64,000 nucleotides of DNA from contig CM040450.1 in assembly GCA_022749755.1 (NCBI GenBank), forward strand, positions 13,352,913-13,416,912. Direction: 5' to 3'. Below the pieces are notes generated by a model that worked only from the letters and a program-made list of their open reading frames with translations, searched no databases and was not told the origin of the DNA. Each line of letters starts with the position of its first letter. Position 1 is the first letter of the stretch. Both the position numbers and the translations under genes were made by a program. The stretch comes from Azadirachta indica (taxonomy: Eukaryota > Streptophyta > Magnoliopsida > Sapindales > Meliaceae). This document shows positions 49,401-60,697 of this stretch, piece after piece.

Positions 49401-50319
49401 GCTGGTTGATCACCAGACCTATTCTTACTCCTCTCGCACTATCAACTAATCTTTTTTTTGGATCGATAAGAGACTGTAAATGAAAGTTTCTTTCTCATAC
49501 CCACTCTCCTCACATTGTCAGAACAAAACAAAACAATCCCATGCATCGATATGAAAATATTTGATGACGATGGTTTTCTGTAACGGAGGGTGGTTTCATT
49601 TGGATGAAAAGATAAGCCACAGTGGTTGAAAGAGAATGATAATTAGTGGTGATGGTACTTGCTAGTAGAGGAGGATTTGATGACAGCAATGGTGGTGGTG
49701 ATGATGAATGTTGTAGAAAGATTTGTAGGTTTAGGAAATTTGTGAATGTGGAGAGAAGAATGTTTTAGGATTAATTTTGTAAGACATAATTAATTTATTA
49801 TTTTTATATTTATTTTACTATATATTATTGTTTTATAAATTATAAAAAATAATATTAATAAATTATTGAATTTAAATAAATTTGTTATCTCTAAATTATT
49901 ATAATACCCTTAAATCACTAACATTTTGAGTAACATAAATAACGTCAGAGAGGTGATAGAGTATTAAGTCAAATAAGGAGAGAATTATATTAATACTTAT
50001 ATTGTATGTACAGGCAAAATTCAAGGCAAGAAGTACAACAATAATGGCATTGTTCTTCTCTCTAACAACACCAGTTGGGATAGCAATAGGCATTGGAATA
50101 TCCAAGTTTTATAATGAAAACAGCCCCAATGCTCTGATTGTTGAAGGAATACTCAATGCAGCTTCAGCTGGAATCTTGATTTATATGTCTCTTGTTGACC
50201 TTCTTGCTGTTGATTTCATGAACCCTAAATTGCAATCCAACATGAAGCTTTATATGGCTGCTAATGCTTCTCTTCTTCTTGGTGCTGGTTGCATGTCTTT
50301 GCTGGCCAAATGGGCTTAA
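46489..50319 (+). CDS. ZIP-family zinc/iron transporter, copy D
   Basis: Plasma-membrane divalent-metal uptake carrier, paralogue of ZIP-A. Exons 46489-47091, 47334-47483 and 50014-50319 give 352 residues. It has a signal peptide, then CTCDLEEEE and TM1-3 with the family pattern [10 protein letters not shown] (D138). The His-rich cytosolic loop is longer than in copy A ([16 protein letters not shown]). TM4 has H210, TM5 has H237 and E241, and the C-terminus is SLLAKWA. Intron 2 is 2.5 kb, against 1.15 kb in ZIP-A, mainly because of a TIR element (48079-49968). All key metal-site residues are present. It is convergent with UGT-D, 1.28 kb away. Confidence 0.93.
48079..49968. mobile_element. TIR DNA element (non-autonomous) in ZIP-D intron 2
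   Basis: The left end CTTAATACTCCATCATCCCT and the reverse complement of the right end CTTAATACTCTATCACCTCT agree at 17 of 20 positions. The 1.9-kb interior has no transposase ORF. ZIP-A intron 2 lacks it. A clear target duplication was not found, so the superfamily is open. Confidence 0.55.
49124..49292. repeat. 86-bp direct tandem duplication inside the intronic TIR element
   Basis: Units 49124-49209 and 49210-49292 share CTCATTTTTT, TGCATTCCTTTTCGTCTTAC, GGGTGCACACAATTCATCTC and GCACACCCTGAAACAAAACA. They differ by a few bases. Confidence 0.85.
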
Positions 50320-51313
50320 TTATTATTATTATTAGTAGTAGTAGTAGTAGTAGTAGTTAAATCAACACCCAAAGTTTTTCTTTTTTAATTTGTAAAATTT
50401 TCATACTTTACTTTTTTTGGAAATTTAGTTATTGTTGAATGGTTTCTTGGCAATATCAATTTGCATAGAAATATTTTTGGGTCCTTTTTTGCCAATGGCA
50501 GGAGAAGCAGTTGAATTTTGAGTACATTTGTTAATAACTTTGATGATGATGTTTGATTCGTTTGTATAATTTACATCGTATTGTATTCCTACACTCAATC
50601 TATTGGCAGCAGAAGCAGATTATTGAAGCGTATAATTAAAAGTATAATAGTTGAAGTATTTAACACATCAATAATCGGCCGAAGAAGTCCAATATGTTGA
50701 AACTTGATAATGAGTCACATATGTGGTCGAAAAATTATCTTATTGGGGGCTTTATGAAAAGTGGTCAATTCCATGCATGACCAATTTGTTACGTTATTAG
50801 ATTCAAGTCATTATTCCTCCGAGGCTATCTCCCATACGAATACTACCTGTTTGGGCCTTTTTTGTTCGGCCCATTGCTCATAAAAAGTGGCCCAAAGTAT
50901 GTTGCCATAATGATGTACATGTTTTTTACGTAAACCTGTCTCGTATTTAGTCACGTGACATATAATATTTCAACCCGTAACACATATGAAATATTAATTA
51001 ATTCGTCTTCTCATTTACGATCAATCTTTTTCAATGTCTCCACTCCGGTGAGTAAATATATTTATTTTTATATAAAAGTCGAATAATTTATTGCAGTATC
51101 TAACAATGTTTATGGTTATAATACTTTATAGTTGTTCAAGAAATCTTTTATGTGGTATACTAAATGTTCTTTTATGTGGTATACTAAATGTCTAAGAAAA
51201 ATTCATTCTGACTTCGAAAGTTAACGGTCTTCTAATGAATTAATAATTATCATAATGGCATTTTTCTAGGTGGTCTCAATCAATCAAATTAGACTTATAT
51301 GAACTCTTTAGAC

Positions 51314-51595
51314 GAGAAATGAAAATTTTAATAATGGAATTGTATGAAAATTAAAATTAAATAATAATACAATATTAAATGTTTACTAAATAGTTTTAAG
51401 TAGATAGTTGTTAAAATTAAATAAGAATACAATAATAAACATTTACTAAATAGTTTAATTAAATAGAATACAATATTTTATAACGATATCCTATTTTTCA
51501 TTAAAAAAAATAAATATTAAAAAACAAAATACATTCATTGATCTCTCAATTCCGCACCTAATTTTTTTTTTATTAAAAAAAAAATTGTGCCCTAC
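51314..51595. repeat. AT-rich insert next to the UGT-D stop codon
   Basis: UGT-A has only about 25 bases between the landmarks TTTAGAC and CATTGATCTAGG. UGT-D has about 280 extra bases there, including a degenerate internal duplication (AATACAATATTAAATGTTTA and AATACAATAATAAACATTTA). It may be a small unclassified insertion or an expansion in the 3' UTR. Confidence 0.5.
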
Positions 51596-51602
51596 CATTG
51601 AT

Positions 51603-53030
51603 CTAGGATATGTTGTCTAGTACATCATCAATCAAGCGGCCAAATGTAGAGAACGAAGATCCACCGTCCATCAAGGCTTTTCTGGCTTTCTCACTAATCT
51701 CCTTCACCCTCTTCCTGATCTCACTATCCTGTTCCATCACACCCCTGATTCCTCTCTCTATCTCAGCAGCACTCACGACCGTCGGATTCTCTATCATAAA
51801 ATCCTTCCTGTAATCCATTTTAATCTCCAACGCCAGTCCTAGCTCTCTCACCAGATCAAATGCATTGAACTGCTGCTCCGCGTACAGCGGCCACGTGGCG
51901 ATCGGAACGCCCGACCATAAACTCTCCAGCGTGGAATTCCACCCGCAATGAGATACGAATCCTCCAATCGAACGATGGCCCAGTACAGCAACTTGCGGGG
52001 CCCACCCGATAACCTTCCCAATCCCAGACGTCCGATCCAGAAATCCTTCAGGCAAGATTTCCGTCAGATCCTCGTACTCGCTCGGCATTTCGAACTTACC
52101 CTTCGGTGGGGCCCGTCGCAGGGACCACAAGAAACGATGCCCACTCTGCTCCAAACCATGGGCAATCTCTTTCACCTGATCCTCACCGAAGCTTCCCATG
52201 CTCCCGAAACAGAGGAACACCACCGAAGATTCCGGTTGATCGTCAAGCCACGTCATGATATCTGCCTTCTTCGGGGCCCCACCTGGGCCCAGATCGTAGT
52301 TCTCCCCTTTGACATTCAAAACGGGTCCCACAGGATAAACGGGAGGACTCTTCCCGTCAGAAAGTGCGTTGACGGCATGAGATTCCAGCTCTAGAAATGA
52401 ATTCACTATAATACCCTTCGTACGTCTAAACTTTCTCGCCTGCTCCAGTATCATACTCGCCCATTCTTTGTCAAACAAAGCGGAGGGCAAATACCTCGCC
52501 GGAATCGGGTTGGCGAGAGTTGGGACTTTGAGCTCAATGTCTGAATCGGGCTTCATCTCAGTGGTGAGCACATTTTCCTCGTGAAGAGCCAGGCAGTGAA
52601 ACACGAGGCCGAGAAAAGCCGCACTGGACGTGTAGAAAATGTAACTGGGAACTCCGAACTCGTCGGCTACTTCAGTCATGGAGGTGCAGAACATGTCGAG
52701 AACGAATCCGGCGATTCGAGAACGAGTTTTGAGGTCTTTAACAACTTCTCTGACGTGGGGTTTATTGTTTTCTATCATTGACTTGAAGACGTTCTTGGAC
52801 TCTGATTCCCCGACACTGTCAGGAAGGTTGATGAACTTGATACGTTCGGGTAAGTTGGAAGCTAGTGATTCAATGCAGGTGGCGGTCTTGGAGTCGAAGG
52901 GGAACTTCATGATGAGAAGGGTGAAGGAGAGGCGGTGGTCGCGTTCGACTAGAAGCTTCGCGAGCTCGACGGCGGAGACGAGGTGGCCGGCACCGGGGGA
53001 AGGGATGAAAACCAACTCAGCTTTGTCCAT
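51603..53030 (-). CDS. UDP-glycosyltransferase, UGT71-like, copy D
   Basis: Single-exon paralogue of UGT-A, 475 residues, starting MDKAELVFIPSPGAGH (H16 predicted catalytic base) with GFVLDMFCTSM carrying the partner Asp. The PSPG box spans about 343-386 and ends AEQQ, favouring UDP-glucose. The C-terminal domain is nearly identical to copy A. Most differences lie in the N-terminal acceptor domain, for example FHCLALHEENVLTTEM here against FHVQTLYDEEHVDTTE in A, and ARYLPSALFDKEW against AKCLPTVLFKKEW. The two may therefore differ in acceptor preference; this is inference. Confidence 0.93.
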   Translation of the reverse strand: MDKAELVFIPSPGAGHLVSAVELAKLLVERDHRLSFTLLIMKFPFDSKTATCIESLASNLPERIKFINLPDSVGESESKNVFKSMIENNKPHVREVVKDLKTRSRIAGFVLDMFCTSMTEVADEFGVPSYIFYTSSAAFLGLVFHCLALHEENVLTTEMKPDSDIELKVPTLANPIPARYLPSALFDKEWASMILEQARKFRRTKGIIVNSFLELESHAVNALSDGKSPPVYPVGPVLNVKGENYDLGPGGAPKKADIMTWLDDQPESSVVFLCFGSMGSFGEDQVKEIAHGLEQSGHRFLWSLRRAPPKGKFEMPSEYEDLTEILPEGFLDRTSGIGKVIGWAPQVAVLGHRSIGGFVSHCGWNSTLESLWSGVPIATWPLYAEQQFNAFDLVRELGLALEIKMDYRKDFMIENPTVVSAAEIERGIRGVMEQDSEIRKRVKEISEKARKALMDGGSSFSTFGRLIDDVLDNIS

Positions 53031-53119
53031 TTTTGAAGATCTATAGTGTGTAATGGATGTAAGCAGTGAGCCAGTTAATGAGAACCAAATTCATATATGC
53101 GAAGAATTAGTGGTGGCGG

Positions 53120-53127
53120 GGACGTCA
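53120..53127. promoter_or_regulatory. Altered bZIP site upstream of UGT-D
   Basis: GGACGTCA at the position where UGT-A has the full palindrome TGACGTCA. The ACGTCA core remains. Confidence 0.35.
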
Positions 53128-53128
53128 T

Positions 53129-53394
53129 TGATGATGCTGAATTGGAAGAGACTGCGACACTGCGTCTGCGTGCATGTCCATGTATGTGGTCATCATCACC
53201 CCATTTCCATTTTTTGTTTTTTGTTTGGGGTGTGTTTATAAATATAAAGTATATCCCGTAGAAAGGAAAAAGAGATAAAACATAATAAAAATATATATTT
53301 TTTTTTCTGAAAAATGCAATGTAAAAGTAAGAAAAATCCAGCAAATTAATAATAACAATTATATATTAGTATCGTACTCTGAATAAAAATGCAA

Positions 53395-53431
<37 letters not shown>

Positions 53432-56411
53432 TATAAACAGACTTTATGCAAAAGAGGAAAGTGACAAATATCTATATGTTGGTGTTATCAGGTATAGAGA
53501 GGATTCAGTTCGGCCAATGAAATTTCGGAAACGAAACGCCATATTTATTTATTCATGTTATTGAGATTATTTCTCTTATAATTAATTAAAAAGGTGATAA
53601 AGCTAGAATCTTTACAACCGGGAAAATTAAATTTTATTATTAAAATTTGGTAACCACTACTTCTTCCATCCATCTATCATCCTTGGGGAGAAATGAGAAA
53701 GTCTATTTTGATTTATTAATATTACGAATCAAAATAAAATAATATAAAAATTATAAATAGAAAAAGATGTACGTAAAACGACATGCAATATAAGATCTCA
53801 ACCCAAAAAAAAAGAAAAAATCGAGAGGATAACAAACAAAATGACTTCTTGCTTCTTTTCCTCTTTCTAGGCCTATCATGCCTTCTTCTAGATGGTTTCT
53901 AGATCAGATTTCCCTTTGTTCATATCCACAACTTTACTGCAAAACTTATCAAAACACCAGACAGATAACGATAACTCAATAAATGCATATGAAAGGTTTA
54001 CTTTTCATTCGATTATATAGTGATAGTATTACTGCTTCTCGGCCTTTTCGTCGGAGAAAGAATTCTCTTTCACGAAACAATTTTAACAAAATTATTCAAT
54101 CAATTTATCTATCTACCGTATAATTTTAATTATATATGAGGCAATATTTAATTAAATAGGCATTATTGATAATGGCATTTTTCTTTCATTGTAACCTTTG
54201 ATTTTTTTCGGTATGATTCCAAAAAGTTATATTTGAAAATCTTGAAAAATATAAAAAAAAAAATTGAGAATTATAAAAAAAATATTGAAATTAATTTGTG
54301 AATCACAAAAGTTAGACATGTCATGAAGGAATGTAGAATAAGATTCCAACGGATATATCTACAATTGCGTGGTATATTGGGTAAAGGCTTGAATCAATCA
54401 ATCAAAAGTCAAGACAGCAACATAACATGAGATTGATTTCGTTTATGATAATTCTTTTTTTTATTATTTTTTTTGTTTATTGAGATTCTTACTTAGTTAA
54501 AAAGGTTCTCTGCAAGATTTTTCTTCATAAATAATTGGTTTTAAGTAAATGATATACCCTTGGAAACTGACAAACTTTTTGCCTTAGAATTTTCTATGAT
54601 AGCGACGACTCTTTGTTGTCTCTGTTATTGTCATATATATATATATATATATATATTTTATGCATTTATCGTAATAACTTCTACATTATTGTCTTATGTC
54701 GTTGCCTACGAAGAAAATTTCACTACGTCAAGGTGATACTCTGCACAAAGTTATACTATTGCCTCTTACGTACGTATTCAAGTCAAAATTCGGAAGGAAA
54801 CTATAGAAAAGATTCTAATGAATATTAATCAAATTTCAGGAGAGGTCAATGAAATATTCGTCAAGACAATATATGTACGTAGTTTAGGTTTCAGTTTCCA
54901 GTGAAATATCATCTCATCTCATCTCATCTCATCTCATCTCATCTCATGATTGTAGAATAACTAAAGAAGTTATCATCAGTATGACTTAACAGGTAGGCAT
55001 GACTCTTTTTTTTTTTTTTTTTTTTGTTTACATGCCTAAATCCTGATTGAAGGAAAAAAAATGATGCTAAATTCAAAATGGAACTTTGAGCATCGATAAA
55101 TATGAGTTGACATTTTGAACATAGAGCAACCAAATTCCATCAAAAGTGTAGTGAGAAAAGAATAAGAAGAATATTAGTTACCAGTTGGCATAAAATTGAC
55201 TGAATAATATTAGAATGCTTGATTGAAGTTGCACTAAAAAATCCCCTTCAATCTCTCAGACTTGATAAATACTATTCAGTTAAAAGCCACACTGAAAGAA
55301 ATGGCTCTGTGGTTGGTGATCCTATGGAGTGATCCGGCAGGCTCTGCGCTCGTGCATTGGACCGTTGGCACTCCATTTGCTTTAGTTTTTCCCCAAGCGC
55401 AGCTGTTGGCATGTGGGTGCATTCACTATTATTTGTTGCTTAAAAAAAAAAAAAACATTCTAAAGTTTCCCTGCTTCCATGGACCCTCTGCCTTTCGCAC
55501 CCTCTCTTCCTTGCTAGTTTTTGCAATTCCCAGATCTATGTCCCCGAAAAGATCCTGAGTTAATTTGAAGTACCATAAGATGAACAACCTTTCCTCTGAG
55601 TTCTCAAATTCATTAAACAGTTGTTTCTGTTACAACCGCTACTGCAATTCTCAGAAAAAAATTTAAAAAAGGAATGTTTGAGAATTTGTAAAATTTTGAA
55701 TGAAACAACTCTTATAACGGTGTATGCAATTTCTTGTTCACTTGAAACTGAAGAGGATGAACTAGAGAAGACAACAGTCTATATATTGAAAAAATAATAA
55801 GTATAGAGAGAACCTCAAAGAAATCAAATTAATCATTTTTCAAGTTTATTTTATGAGCAATTAAACTTTTAAATCAAGAGAATGTGGGTTGAAAACTCTT
55901 GCTTCTCATTTTTCCTTTTAAATTTATTGCTAGTGATAATTCAATTTAGTTCAATTTTCCATTGCAGATGGTCTATGTTCTATGTAATTAAACAGTACGC
56001 CATGTAAGAGATCAAATTACTTGTGCAAAAAGACCAAGCAGCAAATATGCATACTCATCCAACACATAAAAATAAAGCCACAGCGCCCACAAGATCATAT
56101 AATTTAAACTGAAACAGTAACCTTAAAGCAAGAATGTGTAAGGTCTACGTGTAACTGACCTGAACAACACGGATTCTCTGAAGACCATGTGAGCAGACTA
56201 AAGCATTACATGTGGCCTTATTTTTCATGAAATATACTGGCCTCCTTCAAAAATCTAAGCCAGCAATTTCAGCATTTATCCAAATCATCAGTCTGGACAA
56301 ACAAAACCACTTGCTGTCCCTCAGCCGACCAATTTGGTCTACTTAGCTGCCTCTGGTTTGCCAATCTTGTTCTGGTCTCCCATTTTCAAGATCCATAAGA
56401 AATATTCCTTT
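53129..56411. other. Spacer between UGT-D and the PPR gene
   Basis: No gene. It contains an (AAT)n run (53396-53429), a CTAGGCCTATCATGCC segment near 53868 related to the unit 1 repeat, and an (AT)n run near 54633-54656. It also has a pentanucleotide ATCTC repeat (54911-54945) and a T-run near 55003-55025. Bases 55240-55520 are the counterpart of 24750-25030. Confidence 0.6.
54911..54945. repeat. (ATCTC)7 pentanucleotide microsatellite
   Basis: Seven perfect ATCTC units. In unit 1 the matching place (about 24020) has only a single related unit. Confidence 0.9.
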
Positions 56412-58925
56412 TCATTCGTCAAACCTAGAGATGGCATCTAAATTGGACTTTTGCCCGGTCTTATGACAAGAATCTTTCATATCTAAGGCTAATCCCTCCA
56501 ACATTTCATATATCTCATAGCTTTGAGGATGGGCTTGATCCTTAGACACAAAATGGTTCACATTACCTCCAATTTCAATCCAAGAACGTCCCACCTCTTT
56601 TCTCAAGCCCTTTTCTCTCATCTCTTTCCTTACTTTATCCACATTTTCCCAGTTTCCTTCTTCTGCAAAGATGTTAGAGAGCAAAACACGATAGCCTGAT
56701 GTCCTGTTTGTAGTATCCATTTCGAGCAACTTCTTAGCAACAACTTCACCCAATTCAGATTGCCCATGAAGTCTGCAAGCACTAAGAAGTGAACCCCAAA
56801 TTTCCATCACATTTCCCTCTTCACCCAATTCTTCAACAAACTCATAAGCTTCAACCACTCTTCCAACCCTCCCTAACATATCTGCAACACAACAATAGTG
56901 CTCAGTTGAGGGCCGAATCTTGTATTCTCTCTGCATCAAATCAAATATTTGAAGACCTTCATCAACTAAACCAGCATAACTGCAGGCTGACAATACAGCA
57001 ACAAAGGTAATGGCATCAGGTTCAACACCACATCCTTTCATCGAGTGAAACAAAGAGAGAGCTCTGTCACTCATCCCATGTTGGCCATAGCCCACTATCA
57101 TTGCTGTATATGTTACAGAATTTTTCTCAGGGATTTTAGCAAACACATTTTCGGCATAATTAACTAACCCTGACTTGGAATACATGTCAACGAGAGCAGT
57201 GCCTACATAGACATTTTGGTCCAATAAATGGCGAATGGAAAATCCATGGAGTTGTTTGCCCAACTCTATGTTTCCTATTGGATTACAAGCTGGGAGAACT
57301 GATGCTATTGTCACAACATTGGGGGTTACATTCTGCTCCAGCATCTGTTTAAAAGCAACAAAAGCTTCCTTGATCAGTCCATTTTGGGTGTACCCAGCAA
57401 TCATAGCATTCCAAGTGGCTTGATCTCTATCTCCAGAATGGTTTTCCTCAAAAATGTGTTGTGAAGTCCTAATCAAGCCAGATTTTGCATATATGTCTAT
57501 AAGATAACTTTCCATTCCCTCAAACTGAATGCCATGCCTAAGAAGATAAGCATGGGTCTGCTTTCCAACATCCCGGTTTCGAAGATTTGATGCTGCTGAA
57601 AGCAAAGCAGTTACAGTCACATAATCAATCATAAATCCTTGCTTCTGCATCTCATACACAAGCATTAACCCTTCATCATCCAATCCATTCTGCACAAAAG
57701 CAGAAATCATAGTATTCCAAGAAACAACATCTCTGTACTGCATGTTCTCGAAAACTTTAAATGCTGTGTGCATACAGTTGCACCTTGAATACATGACAAT
57801 GACTGCATTTAGCACAATAATTGGCAATGCTGCCAAATTCTTAATTATACAGGCATGCAACTGTCGCCCTGAGTCCAACTGCTGCAACTGTGAAACTGCA
57901 CTTTGAGCCGCAAGGAAAGTCACATCATCAAGAACAATCTCATCTGATTCCATGGCTTGAATAAAAAGCTCAATAGCTTCAACATAACAATTATTCTGAA
58001 CATACCCACCAATCATGGTGTTCCAAACCTCAGTATTTCTCTCCAAACAACTGTCAAAAATCTTCCTTGCAAAATGAACACAACCAAGATCAGCATACAT
58101 GAATATTGCTGAACTCACAACAAACAAATCATTTACATATTTGCTTCCTAACTTAACCAGCAACCCATAAAGAACATTAGCATTCTTATAGTCCCCTAGA
58201 CTAGAGAAAGCAGGGAAAACATTAACAAAACTAACTGTACTGGGTCTAATGCCCAGTCCAATCATCATCCTAAATTGCCTAACTGCTTCTAGACATCTCT
58301 CTGTCTTCACATACCATGAAACCATAGTATTCCATGCAACAACATTTCTCCTCCGCATTGTATCAAAAACCTTACGCACTATATCATACCTCGAATAATC
58401 AATCTCAAAATATTTACAACTACCCATTTCACCATCCACCGAACTCAAACACGTAGAGTACATATTCAACAGAGAGTTATACACAATCCTACTCGGATTC
58501 GACAAACACCGAATAAAATGACAATGCACAGCTTTACCAATCGTAAGATTACGCGTCTCAGCACAAGCTTTAAGAACAGAAGAATAAGTATAATGATCAC
58601 ATTTGTTGTAATTACTGGATTTCTTCATCTGGGCATAGAGCAAAATAGCTTCATGCGGCAAATTATTGCAAATAAAACCAATTATGATAGTGTTGCAAAG
58701 AACGGTTGTTGGGCGGGTAATTGTGTCGAACAGCTGGCGCGCCAAATGGGGTTGGCCTTCCTGACATATTTTACTCAAACGGGACCGTATTGTGGGAGTT
58801 TTGAGCTTTGATATAGGTGGGGCAAGTGAGGTGGCCGGAGAAGAGTGGATATGGGGAGACTGAGGAGGAGGAGGAGGAGGAGCGGTAGTTGACGTAGCCC
58901 GTGAAAGGGGTACGGAGAAAGCCAT
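56412..58925 (-). CDS. AEF1: PPR protein, PLS class with E/E+ end (AEF1-like RNA editing factor)
   Basis: Organellar RNA-binding protein. It is a single exon of 837 residues. The Ser/Pro/Thr-rich first 45 residues look like a transit peptide. From about residue 48 (RSRLSKICQEGQPHLARQLF) tandem PLS-type PPR motifs follow, with hallmark words CNTIIIGF, AWNTMVSWYV, VWNTMIGGYVQN, SWNTMISAFVQNGL, TWNAMIAGYTQNGL and TYTAMIVGYGQHGM. An E domain follows (WGSLLSACRLHG, VDKVRKEMREKGLRKE) and an E+ end (HFVSKDQAHPQSYEIYE). No DYW domain is present, so editing would need a DYW partner. From memory it resembles Arabidopsis At3g22150 (AEF1/MPR25), which edits plastid atpF and mitochondrial nad5. Orthology is likely but was not tested. 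Confidence 0.9.
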   Translation of the reverse strand: MAFSVPLSRATSTTAPPPPPPQSPHIHSSPATSLAPPISKLKTPTIRSRLSKICQEGQPHLARQLFDTITRPTTVLCNTIIIGFICNNLPHEAILLYAQMKKSSNYNKCDHYTYSSVLKACAETRNLTIGKAVHCHFIRCLSNPSRIVYNSLLNMYSTCLSSVDGEMGSCKYFEIDYSRYDIVRKVFDTMRRRNVVAWNTMVSWYVKTERCLEAVRQFRMMIGLGIRPSTVSFVNVFPAFSSLGDYKNANVLYGLLVKLGSKYVNDLFVVSSAIFMYADLGCVHFARKIFDSCLERNTEVWNTMIGGYVQNNCYVEAIELFIQAMESDEIVLDDVTFLAAQSAVSQLQQLDSGRQLHACIIKNLAALPIIVLNAVIVMYSRCNCMHTAFKVFENMQYRDVVSWNTMISAFVQNGLDDEGLMLVYEMQKQGFMIDYVTVTALLSAASNLRNRDVGKQTHAYLLRHGIQFEGMESYLIDIYAKSGLIRTSQHIFEENHSGDRDQATWNAMIAGYTQNGLIKEAFVAFKQMLEQNVTPNVVTIASVLPACNPIGNIELGKQLHGFSIRHLLDQNVYVGTALVDMYSKSGLVNYAENVFAKIPEKNSVTYTAMIVGYGQHGMSDRALSLFHSMKGCGVEPDAITFVAVLSACSYAGLVDEGLQIFDLMQREYKIRPSTEHYCCVADMLGRVGRVVEAYEFVEELGEEGNVMEIWGSLLSACRLHGQSELGEVVAKKLLEMDTTNRTSGYRVLLSNIFAEEGNWENVDKVRKEMREKGLRKEVGRSWIEIGGNVNHFVSKDQAHPQSYEIYEMLEGLALDMKDSCHKTGQKSNLDAISRFDE

Positions 58926-59043
58926 AGAGGAGTTTTTGCCGTTCCGCTTTTTCCCCCTACTGTTCTTTCATGTTTTAGAAGAATGTGATATTGTTTGGTT
59001 GGTAGTTAAAGGATCCGGTTTTCCGTTATTCCCCGAAGTAGTA

Positions 59044-59082
<39 letters not shown>

Positions 59083-60697
59083 TTTTTTTTTGTTTTTAAA
59101 ATTTTCATTTTTTTATTTAATTTCATATAATTTCTCTATTTTTTTCCATTTTTGCTAAATTCTAACGTAGAAGTTAAAAAACAAAAATTCACATGCTTGA
59201 ATTCAATTAAAAGCAACTCCTTATATTTCGTAATTAACAATGAAGATTTAGTTTAGTTCCAAGAAAAAAAAAACTAAAATACATACCTTAAATGTAAGAA
59301 CAAAAACTTATTTAGCGTACATTTCCTTTCAAATTTTACTCTCAAATTATATAAAATATTAACATACTAATTTTATTGTTCTTTAAAACATGTAAATGAT
59401 CGAATAATCATAGTAATTTTCAACATCAATAATCCTTTTCTCAAGACTTTTCTCTACCATCTCTCTTTTGCAATTCCATAAAAAAAATTTTTTCTTCTCT
59501 TCACCAAATCTCCATCTCCAGTGGGATTTCTTTATTATTTTTTTTTATTTTTATTATTATAATAAAAGTAGAAATTACCAAAATCTTAATATATAATGGT
59601 GTATTTTCATCAATAGAGTTATGGTTTTTTTTTTTTGTTTATAAGATTAAAGTAATTTTTACCTTTAAATCTGTAAATTTTAAGAGTTATATAAACAAAT
59701 TTGATGAATTTATCTTTTAGTTCTGAAGTTTTTCTACTGTTATAGATATGCTGTAAAAAATTTATTACAATATCAATCATAAAAATCAATTAAGAAAAGA
59801 AAAAATAAAAAAAAAGTAAAAAATTTCACAAAAAAACTTCAACTTAAAATTTATTTTTCGTAATTTAAAATTTATTACCTTGTTAAAATTATCAAAAGAC
59901 ATCAAATTGAAAGTTATTATTTTATTTTTTTTTTTTATTTTTCAAAAATTTAAGATTTATTCAGTTATTTGTTGTAATTGATTTCTACAATATATATGAG
60001 TGTAAATCTGTAACTTGTAATATATTTTTTTTTATAAAAAAAGTGTACGTTGCATTTGATTTCAAAAGATAAAAAATAGAACATTTAACTCACAAGCACA
60101 ATAAATTACTTAGGTAAGATTGTACTCACAATCTAACCATGTAATTATTCAATTTTATAATGTCGTGTAAGTTGGAAAATGTTGACACCAAGAAAATAAT
60201 ATTCTAAAACTACGATGTAAAACTGTTAGCATCAATAACGATAACGGCTAATATACGAGCGATTCTCTGAATAAATTTCTACAATTGACTAGACAGTGTT
60301 CTATCATATAGTTTTATAAATGCGGGACTTTATAATCCAACTCGATTAGACCCAAAAAAGAAAGAAAAACAATATTTCAGATTATTATTATTATTATTAT
60401 TATTTATTTATTTATTATTATTATATTATTATTATTATTATTATTATTCTTGATGATTTCTTCGTTAAGGTCCAAAAAGGAGACGAGTAGAAGAATTGAA
60501 ACGATGGGCATTAATTGGCCGACCCACCTTCATTATTGAAACGATGTGCTGTAAATTCCTATTCAGTAAACGACATCATTATTATTATTTTAGAAAAGTG
60601 ACAGTGAACAGTAGTCACTATTGTAAATTTCCCTTAAAATAACCTCCCATTTGTTGTACATAATCTCAACACCTTACCCCGAAGGAAACCGGCGAGA
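58926..60697. other. Intergenic between divergent PPR and third UGT gene
   Basis: AT-rich, with no gene. It holds an (AT)n run at 59049-59080 and a (TTA)n tract at about 60378-60450. Both genes read outward from it, so it contains both promoters, but no confident core elements were identified. Confidence 0.6.
60378..60450. repeat. (TTA)n/(TTTA)n microsatellite
   Basis: Interrupted trinucleotide and tetranucleotide run about 250-320 bases upstream of the third UGT gene. Confidence 0.85.

Noticed and set aside
54028..54060. U2 snRNA-like string CTTCTCGGCCTTTTCG
   Set aside because: Matching sequence in unit 1 (about 23215) reads differently, and no U2 structure or Sm site follows. It is a chance resemblance.
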